Below, piece after piece: positions 50,371-61,700 of a stretch of DNA of 64,000 nt (position 1 is its first letter; each line of letters starts with the position of its first letter). The notes under the pieces are model-generated. The model did no database searches, was not told the DNA's origin, and saw only the letters and a program-made list of their open reading frames with translations. The DNA lies in assembly GCA_037783415.1 (NCBI GenBank), contig JAZGTN010000001.1:682001-746000 (forward strand). The letters run 5' to 3'. The stretch comes from Leptasterias polaris (lineage: Eukaryota; Echinodermata; Asteroidea; Forcipulatida; Asteriidae). The translations under genes were made by a program, and so were the position numbers.

Positions 50371-53105
50371 GAAAGTTTTAAAAAAGGCCAAGAAATAGTG
50401 CCTGCGGAAAACGTTGAGACCCTGAAATAAAGTTAAATCTACGGTTGACAATAACTCCTGATCACAGCATGCCAGAGAGACAAATTGTGTTACCTGATTC
50501 TTCCCTGAATACTCCCAAATCCGAAAATCAGAATGTGAGGGTCAGCAGGCGCCATCTTCATACCGCAAATTACCAGCGAGCGGGGACCATCCGAAGTCGA
50601 CGCAATAGCGACTTCATTTGAACGAGCTATTTTAAAACAAATTCAAAGTAAGCACGGTCACATCAACATGACATCATTTTTGGATTGGCACAAAATTTAC
50701 ACCACTCGAGGGTCAAGTAATAGGGGTCATGTGACCGAATTCTTGGGGCGGAGAGACATTTCTAGACGGCGCTAGCGGCCAGAGAGTCACCCCTACCCAA
50801 AGAAAATGAGAAGTTTTCAAGCAAATTCAAAGTAAGTACGCTCAAATCAACCTGACATCATTTTTGGATTGGCACAAATTTTACACGACACGTAGGTCAA
50901 GTTCAAGGGTCATGTGACCGAATTCTTGGGGCGGAGAGACATTTCTAGACGGCGCTAGCGGCCAGAGAGTCACCCCTACCCAAAGAAAATGAAAGTTTTA
51001 AAAAAGGCCAAGAAATAGTGCCTGCGGAAAACGTTGAGACCCTGAAATAAAGTTAAATCTACGGTTGACAATAACTCCTGATCACAGCATGCCAGAGAGA
51101 CAAATTGTGTTACCTGATTCTTCCCTGAATACTCCCAAATCCGAAAATCAGAATGTGAGGGTCAGCAGGCGCCATCTTCATACCGCAAATTACCAGCGAG
51201 CGGGGACCATCCGAAGTCGACGCAATAGCGACTTCATTTGAACGAGCTATTTTAAAACAAATTCAAAGTAAGCACGGTCACATCAACATGACATCATTTT
51301 TGGATTGGCACAAAATTTACACCACTCGAGGGTCAAGTAATAGGGGTCATGTGACCGAATTCTTGGGGCGGAGAGACATTTCTAGACGGCGCTAGCGGCC
51401 AGAGAGTCACCCCTACCCAAAGAAAATGAGAAGTTTTCAAGCAAATTCAAAGTAAGTACGCTCAAATCAACCTGACATCATTTTTGGATTGGCACAAATT
51501 TTACACGACACGTAGGTCAAGTTCAAGGGTCATGTGACCGAATTCTTGGGGCGGAGAGACATTTCTAGACGGCGCTAGCGGCCAGAGAGTCACCCCTACC
51601 CAAAGAAAATGAAAGTTTTAAAAAAGGCCAAGAAATAGTGCCTGCGGAAAACGTTGAGACCCTGAAATAAAGTTAAATCTACGGTTGACAATAACTCCTG
51701 ATCACAGCATGCCAGAGAGACAAATTGTGTTACCTGATTCTTCCCTGAATACTCCCAAATCCGAAAATCAGAATGTGAGGGTCAGCAGGCGCCATCTTCA
51801 TACCGCAAATTACCAGCGAGCGGGGACCATCCGAAGTCGATGCAATAGCGACTTCATTTGAACGAGCTATTTTAAAACAAATTCAAAGTAAGCACGGTCA
51901 CATCAACATGACATCATTTTTGGATTGGCACAAAATTTACACCACTCGAAGGACAAGTAATAGGGGTCATGTGACCGAATTCTTGGGGCGGAGAGACATT
52001 TCTAGACGGCGCTAGCGGCCAGAGAGTTACCCCTACCCAAAGAAAATGAAAGTTTAAAAAAAAGGCCAAGAAATAGTGCCTGCGGAAAACGTTGAGACCC
52101 TGAAATAAAGTTAAATCTACGGTTGACAATAACTCCTGATCACAGCATGCCAGAGAGACAAATTGTGTTACCTGATTCTTCCCTGAATACTCCCAAATCC
52201 GAAAATCAGAATGTGAGGGCCAGCAGGCGCCATCTTCATACCGCAAATTACCAGCGAGCGGGGACCATCCGAAGTCGACGCAATAGCGACTTCATTTGAA
52301 CGAGCTATTTTAAAACAAATTCAAAGTACGCACGGTCACATCAACATAACATCATTTTTGGATTGGCACAAAATTTACACCACTCGAAGGTCAAGTACTA
52401 GGAGTCATGTGACCGAATTCTTTGGGCTGAGAGACATTTCTAGACGGCGCTAGCGGCCAGAGAGTCACCCCTACCCAAAGAAAATGAGAAGTTTTCAAGC
52501 AAATTCAAAGTAAGTACGCTCAAATCAACCTGACATCATTTTTGGATTGGCACAAATTTTACACGACACGTAGGTCAAGTTCAAGGGTCATGTGACCGAA
52601 TTCTTGGGGCGGAGAGACATTTCTAGACGGCGCTAGCGGCCAGAGAGTCACCCCTACCCAAAGAAAATGAAAGTTTTAAAAAAGGCCAAGAAATAGTGCC
52701 TGCGGAAAACGTTGAGACCCTGAAATAAAGTTAAATCTACGGTTGACAATAACTCCTGATCACAGCATGCCAGAGAGACAAATTGTGTTACCTGATTCTT
52801 CCCTGAATACTCCCAAATCCGAAAATCAGAATGTGAGGGTCAGCAGGCGCCATCTTCATACCGCAAATTACCAGCGAGCGGGGACCATCCGAAGTCGATG
52901 CAATAGCGACTTCATTTGAACGAGCTATTTTAAAACAAATTCAAAGTAAGCACGGTCACATCAACATGACATCATTTTTGGATTGGCACAAAATTTACAC
53001 CACTCGAGGGTCAAGTAATAGGGGTCATGTGACCGAATTCTTGGGGCGGAGAGACATTTCTAGACGGCGCTAGCGGCCAGAGAGTTACCCCTACCCAAAG
53101 AAAAT
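50371..53105 (+). repeat. Array segment 12: 620-bp long-short tandem
   Basis: Long units start at 50371, 50991, 51611, 52048 and 52669. The 620-bp block of one long and one short unit at about 50.4-51.0 kb is followed by what appears by eye to be an almost identical block, both with CACTCGAGGGTCAAGTAATAG. These two inserts combine GAGGGTCAGC with GTCGACGC, a pairing rare elsewhere. In the rest of the right domain GAGGGTCAGC goes with GTCGATGC. Confidence 0.85.
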
Positions 53106-56100
53106 GAAAGTTAAAAAAAAAGGCCAAGAAATAGTGCCTGCGGAAAACGTTGAGACCCTGAAATAAAGTTAACACTACGGTTGACAATAACTCCTGATCA
53201 CAGCATGCCAGAGAGACAAATTGTGTTACCTGATTCTTCCCTGAATACTCCCAAATCCGAAAATCAGAATGTGAGGGCCAGCAGGCGCCATCTTCATACC
53301 GCAAATTACCAGCGAGCGGGGACCATCCGAAGTCGACGCAATAGCGACTTCATTTGAACGAGCTATTTTAAAACAAATTCAAAGTAAGCACGGTCACATC
53401 AACATGACATCATTTTTGGATTGGCACAAAATTTACACCACTCGAAGGGCAAGCAATAGGGGTCATGTGACCGAATTCTTGGGGCGGAGAGACATTTCTA
53501 GACGGCGCTAGCGGCCAGAGAGTTACCCCTACCCAAAGAAAATGAAAGTTAAAAAAAAAGGCCAAGAAATAGTGCCTGCGGAAAACGTTGAGACCCTGAT
53601 ATAAAGTTAAATCTACGGTTGACAATAACTCCTGATCACAGCATGCCAGAGAGACAAATTGTGTTACCTGATTCTTCCCTGAATACTCCCAAATCCGAAA
53701 ATCAGAATGTGAGGGCCAGCAGGCGCCATCTTCATACCGCAAATTACCAGCGAGCGGGGACCATCCGAAGTCGACGCAATAGCGACTTCATTTGAACGAG
53801 CTATTTTAAAACAAATTCAAAGTACGCACGGTCACATCAACATAACATCATTTTTGGATTGGCACAAAATTTACACCACTCGAAGGTCAAGTACTAGGAG
53901 TCATGTGACCGAATTCTTGGGGCGGAGAGACATTTATAGACCGCGCTAGCGGCCAGAGAGTCACCCCTACCCAAAGAAAATGAGAAGTTTTCAAGCAAAT
54001 TCAAAGTAAGTACGCTCAAATCAACCTGACATCATTTTTGGATTGGCACAAATTTTACACCACTCGTAGGTCAAGTTCAAGGGGTCATGTGACCGAATTC
54101 TTGGGGCGGAGAGACATTTCTAGACGGCGCTAGCGGCCAGAGAGTCACCCCTACCCAAAGAAAATGAAAGTTTTAAAAAAGGCCAAGAAATAGTGCCTGC
54201 GGAAAACGTTGAGACCCTGAAATAAAGTTAAATCTACGATTGACAATAACTCCTGATCACAGCATGCCAGAGAGACAAATTTTGTTACCTGATTCTTCCC
54301 TGAATACTCCCAAATCCGAAAATCAGAATGTGAGGGCCAGCAGGCGCCATCTTCATACCGGAAATTACCAGCGAGCGGGGACCATCCGAAGTCGACGCAA
54401 TAGCGACTTCATTTGAACGAGCTATTTTAAAACAAATTCAAAGTACGCACGGTCACATCAACATAACATCATTTTTGGATTGGCACAAAATTTACACCAC
54501 TCGAAGGTCAAGTACTAGGAGTCATGTGACCGAATTCTTGGGGCGGAGAGACATTTATAGACCGCGCTAGCGGCCAGAGAGTCACCCCTACCCAAAGAAA
54601 ATGAGAAGTTTTCAAGCAAATTCAAAGTAAGTACGCTCAAATCAACCTGACATCATTTTTGGATTGGCACAAATTTTACACGACACGTAGGTCAAGTTCA
54701 AGGGTCATGTGACCGAATTCTTGGGGCGGAGAGACATTTCTAGACGGCGCTAGCGGCCAGAGAGTCACCCCTACCCAAAGAAAATGAAAGTTTTAAAAAA
54801 GGCCAAGAAATAGTGCCTGCGGAAAACGTTGAGACCCTGAAATAAAGTTAACACTACGGTTGACAATAACTCCTGATCACAGCATGCCAGAGAGACAAAT
54901 TGTGTTACCTGATTCTTCCCTGAATACTCCCAAATCCGAAAATCAGAATGTGAGGGCCAGCAGGCGCCATCTTCATACCGCAAATTACCAGCGAGCGGGG
55001 ACCATCCGAAGTCGACGCAATAGCGACTTCATTTGAACGAGCTATTTTAAAACAAATTCAAAGTAAGCACGGTCACATCAACATGACATCATTTGTGGAT
55101 TGGCACAAAATTTACACCACTCGAAGGGCAAGTAATAGGGGTCATGTGACCGAATTCTTGGGGCGGAGAGACATTTCTAGACGGCGCTAGCGGCCAGAGA
55201 GTTACCCCTACCCAAAGAAAATGAAAGTTTAAAAAAAAGGCCAAGAAATAGTGCCTGCGGAAAACGTTGAGACCCTGATATAAAGTTAAATCTACGGTTG
55301 ACAATAACTCCTGATCACAGCATGCCAGAGAGACAAATTGTGTTACCTGATTCTTCCCTGAATACTCCCAAATCCGAAAATCAGAATGTGAGGGCCAGCA
55401 GGCGCCATCTTCATACCGCAAATTACCAGCGAGCGGGGACCATCCGAAGTCGACGCAATAGCGACTTCATTTGAACGAGCTATTTTAAAACAAATTCAAA
55501 GTACGCACGGTCACATCAACATAACATCATTTTTGGATTGGCACAAAATTTACACCACTCGAAGGTCAAGTACTAGGAGTCATGTGACCGAATTCTTGGG
55601 GCGGAGAGACATTTATAGACCGCGCTAGCGGCCAGAGAGTCACCCCTACCCAAAGAAAATGAGAAGTTTTCAAGCAAATTCAAAGTAAGTACGCTCAAAT
55701 CAACCTGACATCATTTTTGGATTGGCACACATTTTACACCACTCGTAGGTCAAGTTCAAGGGGTCATGTGACCGAATTCTTGGGGCGGAGAGACATTTCT
55801 AGACGGCGCTAGCGGCCAGAGAGTCACCCCTACCCAAAGAAAATGAAAGTTTTAAAAAAGGCCAAGAAATAGTGCCTGCGGAAAACGTTGAGACCCTGAA
55901 ATAAAGTTAAATCTACGGTTGACAATAACTCCTGATCACAGCATGCCAGAGAGACAAATTGTGTTACCTGATTCTTCCCTGAATACTCCCAAATCCGAAA
56001 ATCAGAATGTGAGGGCCAGCAGGCGCCATCTTCATACCGCAAATTACCAGCGAGCGGGGACCATCCGAAGTCGACGCAATAGCGACTTCATTTGAACGAG

Positions 56101-58763
56101 CTATTTTAAAACAAATTCAAAGTACGCACGGTCACATCAACATAACATCATTTTTGGATTGGCACAAAATTTACACCACTCGAAGGTCAAGTACTAGGAG
56201 TCATGTGACCGAATTCTTGGGGCGGAGAGACATTTATAGACCGCGCTAGCGGCCAGAGAGTCACCCCTACCCAAAGAAAATGAGAAGTTTTCAAGCAAAT
56301 TCAAAGTAAGTACGCTCAAATCAACCTGACATCATTTTTGGATTGGCACAAATTTTACACCACTCGTAGGTCAAGTTCAAGGGGTCATGTGACCGAATTC
56401 TTGGGGCGGAGAGACATTTCTAGACGGCGCTAGCGGCCAGAGAGTCACCCCTACCCAAAGAAAATGAAAGTTTTAAAAAAGGCCAAGAAATAGTGCCTGC
56501 GGAAAACGTTGAGACCCTGAAATAAAGTTAAATCTACGATTGACAATAACTCCTGATCACAGCATGCCAGAGAGACAAATTTTGTTACCTGATTCTTCCC
56601 TGAATACTCCCAAATCCGAAAATCAGAATGTGAGGGCCAGCAGGCGCCATCTTCATACCGCAAATTACCAGCGAGCGGGGACCATCCGAAGTCGACGCAA
56701 TAGCGACTTCATTTGAACGAGCTATTTTAAAACAAATTCAAAGTACGCACGGTCACATCAACATAACATCATTTTTGGATTGGCACAAAATTTACACCAC
56801 TCGAAGGTCAAGTACTAGGAGTCATGTGACCGAATTCTTGGGGCGGAGAGACATTTATAGACCGCGCTAGCGGCCAGAGAGTCACCCCTACCCAAAGAAA
56901 ATGAGAAGTTTTCAAGCAAATTCAAAGTAAGTACGCTCAAATCAACCTGACATCATTTTTGGATTGGCACAAATTTTACACGACACGTAGGTCAAGTTCA
57001 AGGGTCATGTGACCGAATTCTTGGGGCGGAGAGACATTTCTAGACGGCGCTAGCGGCCAGAGAGTCACCCCTACCCAAAGAAAATGAAAGTTTTAAAAAA
57101 GGCCAAGAAATAGTGCCTGCGGAAAACGTTGAGACCCTGAAATAAAGTTAAATCTACGGTTGACAATAACTCCTGATCACAGCATGCCAGAGAGACAAAT
57201 TGTGTTACCTGATTCTTCCCTGAATACTCCCAAATCCGAAAATCAGAATGTGAGTGTCAGCAGGCGCCATCTTCATACCGCAAATTACCAGCGAGCGGGG
57301 ACCATCCGAAGTCGACGCAATAGCGACTTCATTTGAACGAGCTATTTTAAAACAAATTCAAAGTACGCACGGTCACATCAACATAACATCATTTTTGGAT
57401 TGGCACAAAATTTACACCACTCGAAGGTCAAGTACTAGGAGTCATGTGACCGAATTCTTGGGGCGGAGAGACATTTATAGACCGCGCTAGCGGCCAGAGA
57501 GTCACCCCTACCCAAAGAAAATGAGAAGTTTTCAAGCAAATTCAAAGTAAGTACGCTCAAATCAACCTTACATCATTTTTGGATTGGCACAAATTTTACA
57601 CGACACGTAGGTCAAGTTCAAGGGTCATGTGACCGAATTCTTGGGGCGGAGAGACATTTCTAGACGGCGCTAGCGGCCAGAGAGTCACCCCTACCCAAAG
57701 AAAATGAAAGTTTTAAAAAAGGCCAAGAAATAGTGCCTGCGGAAAACGTTGAGACCCTGAAATAAAGTTAACACTACGGTTGACAATAACTCCTGATCAC
57801 AGCATGCCAGAGAGACAAATTGTGTTACCTGATTCTTCCCTGAATACTCCCAAATCCGAAAATCAGAATGTGAGGGCCAGCAGGCGCCATCTTCATACCG
57901 CAAATTACCAGCGAGCGGGGACCATCCGAAGTCGACGCAATAGCGACTTCATTTGAACGAGCTATTTTAAAACAAATTCAAAGTAAGCACGGTCACATCA
58001 ACATGACATCATTTGTGGATTGGCACAAAATTTACACCACTCGAAGGGCAAGTAATAGGGGTCATGTGACCGAATTCTTGGGGCGGAGAGACATTTCTAG
58101 ACGGCGCTAGCGGCCAGAGAGTTACCCCTACCCAAAGAAAATGAAAGTTAAAAAAAAAGGCCAAGAAATAGTGCCTGCGGAAAACGTTGAGACCCTGATA
58201 TAAAGTTAAATCTACGGTTGACAATAACTCCTGATCACAGCATGCCAGAGAGACAAATTGTGTTACCTGATTCTTCCCTGAATACTCACAAATACGAAAA
58301 TCAGAATGTGAGGACCAGCAGGCGCCATCTTCATACCGCAAATTACTAGCGAGCGGGGACCATCCGAAGTCGACGCAATAGCGACTTCATTTGAACGAGC
58401 TATTTTAAAACAAATTCAAAGTACGCACGGTCACATCAACATAACTTCATTTTTGGATTGGCACAAAATTTACACCACTCGAAGGTCAAGTACTAGGAGT
58501 CATGTGACCGAATTCTTGGGACGGAGAGACATTTATAGACTGCGCTAGCGGCCAGAGAATCACCCCTACCCAAAGAAAATGAGAAGTTTTCAAGCAAATT
58601 CAAAGTAAGTACGCTCAAATCAACCTGACATCATTTTTGGATTGGCACAAATTTTACACCACACGTAGGTCAAGTTCAACGGTCATGTGACCGAATTCTT
58701 GGGGCGGAGAGACATTTCTAGACGGCGCTAGCGGCCAGAGAGTCACCCCTACCCAAAGAAAAT
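53106..58763 (+). repeat. Array segment 13: mixed families, 2920-bp duplication
   Basis: Long units start at 53106, 53544, 54166, 54786, 55223, 55845, 56466, 57086, 57706 and 58143. About 54.7-55.4 kb and 57.7-58.3 kb match at 2920 bp, with AGTTAACACTACGG in the first unit and CATTTGTGGATTGG, CGAAGGGCAAG and CCTGATATAAAG in the second. Short units alternate between the DR2 form with CACTCGTAGG and the DR1 form with ACGACACG. Inserts with TTTTG and TTGTG are interleaved, so this zone recombines the two larger families. Confidence 0.82.
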
Positions 58764-61700
58764 GAAAGTTTTTAAAAAGGCCAAGAAATAGTGCCTGCGG
58801 AAAACGTTGAGACCCTGAAATAAAGTTAAATCTACGGTTGACAATAACTCCTGATCACAGAATGCCAGAGAGACAAATTGTATTACCTGATTCTTCCCTG
58901 AATACTCCCAAATCCGAAAATCAGAGTGTGAGGGCCAGCAGGCGCCATCTTCATACCGCAAATTACCAGCGAGCGGGGACCATCCGAAGTCGACGCAATA
59001 GCGACTTCATTTAAACGAGCTATTTTAAAACAAATTCAAAGTAAGCACGGTCACATCAACATGACATCATTTTTGGATTGGCACAAAATTTACACCACTC
59101 GAAGGTCAAGTACTAGGGGTCATGTGACCGAATTCTTGGGGCGGAGAGACATTTCTATACGGCGCTAGCCGCCAGAGAGTTACCCCTACCCAAAGAAAAT
59201 GAAAGTTTTAAAAAAGGCCAAGAAATAGTGCCTGCGGAAAACGTTGAGACCCTGAAATAAAGTTAAATCTACGGTTGACAATAACTCCTTATCACAGCAT
59301 GCCAGAGAGACAAATTGTGTTACCTGATTCTTCCCTGAATACTCACAAATACGAAAATCAGAATGTGAGGACCAGCAGGCGCCATCTTCATACCGCAAAT
59401 TACTAGCGAGCGGGGACCATCCGAAGTCGACGCAATAGCGACTTCATTTGAACGAGCTATTTTAAAACAAATTCAAAGTACGCACGGTCACATCAACATA
59501 ACTTCATTTTTGGATTGGCACAAAATTTACACCACTCGAAGGTCAAGTACTAGGAGTCATGTGACCGAATTCTTGGGGCGGAGAGACATTTATAGACCGC
59601 GCTAGCGGCCAGAGAGTCACCCCTACCCAAAGAAAATGAGAAGTTTTCAAGCAAATTCAAGGTAAGTACGCTCAAATCAACCTGACATAATTTTTGGATT
59701 GGCACAAATTTTACACCACTCGTAGGTCAAGTTCAAGGGGTCATGTGACCGAATTCTTGGGGCGGAGAGACATTTCTAGACAGCGCTAGCGGCCAGAGAG
59801 TCACCCCTACCCAAAGAAAATGAAAGTTTTAAAAAAGGCCAAGAAATAGTGCCTGCGGAAAACGTTGAGACCCTGAAATAAAGTTAAATCTACGATTGAC
59901 AATAACTCCTGATCACAGCATGCCAGAGAGACAAATTTTGTTACCTGATTCTTCCCTGAATACTCCCAAATCCGAAAATCAGAATGTGAGGGCCAGCAGG
60001 CGCCATCTTCATACCGCAAATTACCAGCGAGCGGGGACCATCCGAAGTCGACGCAATAGCGACTTCATTTGAACGAGCTATTTTAAAACAAATTCAAAGT
60101 AAGTACGGTCAAATCAACATGACATCATTTTTGGATTGGAACAAAATTTACACCACTCGAAGGTCAAGTACTAGGGGTCATGTGACCGAATTCTTGGGAC
60201 GGAGAGACATTTATAGACCGCGCTAGCGGCCAGAGAGTCACCCCTACCCAAAGAAAATGAGAAGTTTTCAAGCAAATTCAAAGTAAGTACGCTCAAATCA
60301 ACCTGACATCATTTTTGGATTGGCACAAATTTTACACCACTCGTAGGTCAAGTTCAAGGGGTCATGTGACCGAATTCTTGGGGCGGAGAGACATTTCTAG
60401 ACGGCGCTAGCGGCCAGAGAGTCACCCCTACCCAAAGAAAATGAAAGTTTTAAAAAAGGCCAAGAAATAGTGCCTGCGGAAAACGTTGAGACCCTGAAAT
60501 AAAGTTAAATCTACGATTGACAATAACTCCTGATCACAGCATGCCAGAGAGACAAATTTTGTTACCTGATTCTTCCCTGAATACTCCCAAATCCGAAAAT
60601 CAGAATGTGAGGGCCAGCAGGCGCGATCTTCATACCGCAAATTACCAGCGAGTGGGGACCATCCGAAGTCGACGCAATAGCGACTTCATTTGAACGAGCT
60701 ATTTTAAAACAAATTCAAAGTAAGTACGGTCAAATCAACATGACATCATTTTTGGATTGGAACAAAATTTACACCACACGTAGGTCAAGTTCAACGGTCA
60801 TGTGACCGAATTCTTGGGGCGGAGAGACATTTCTAGACGGCGCTAGCGGCCAGAGAGTCACCCCTACCCAAAGAAAATTAAAGTTTAAAAAAAGGCCAAG
60901 AAATAGTGCCTGCGGAAAACGTTGAGACCCTGAAATAAAGTTAAATCTACGGTTGACAATAACTCCTGATCACAGCATGCCAGAGAGACAAATTGTATTA
61001 CCTGATTCTTCCCTGAATACTCCCAAATCCGAAAATCAGAATGTGAGGGCCAGCAGGCGCCATCTTCATACCGCAAATTACCAGCGAGCGGGGACCATCC
61101 GAAGTCGACGCAATAGCGACTTCATTTAAACGAGCTATTTTAAAACAAATTCAAAGTAAGCACGGTCACATCAACATGACATCATTTTTGGATTGGCACA
61201 AAATTTACACCACTCGAAGGTCAAGTACTAGGGGTCATGTGACCGAATTCTTGGGGCGGAGAGACATTTCTAGACGGCGCTAGCGGCCAGAGAGTTACCC
61301 CTACCCAAAGAAAATGAAAGTTTTAAAAAAGGCCAAGAAATAGTGCCTGCGGAAAACGTTGAGACCCTGAAATAAAGTTAAATCTACGGTTGACAATAAC
61401 TCCTGATCACAGCATGCCAGAGAGACAAATTTTGTTACCTGATTCTTCCCTGAATACTCCCAAATCCGAAAATCAGAATGTGAGGGCCAGCAGGCGCCAT
61501 CTTCATACCGCAAATTACCAGCGAGCGGGGACCATCCGAAGTCGACGCAATAGCGACTTCATTTGAACGAGCTATTTTAAAACAAATTCAAAGTAAGCAC
61601 GGTCACATCAACATGACATCATTTTTAGATTGGCACAAAATTTACACCACTCGAAGGTCAAGTAATAGGGGTCATGTGACCGAATTCTTGGGGCGGAGAG

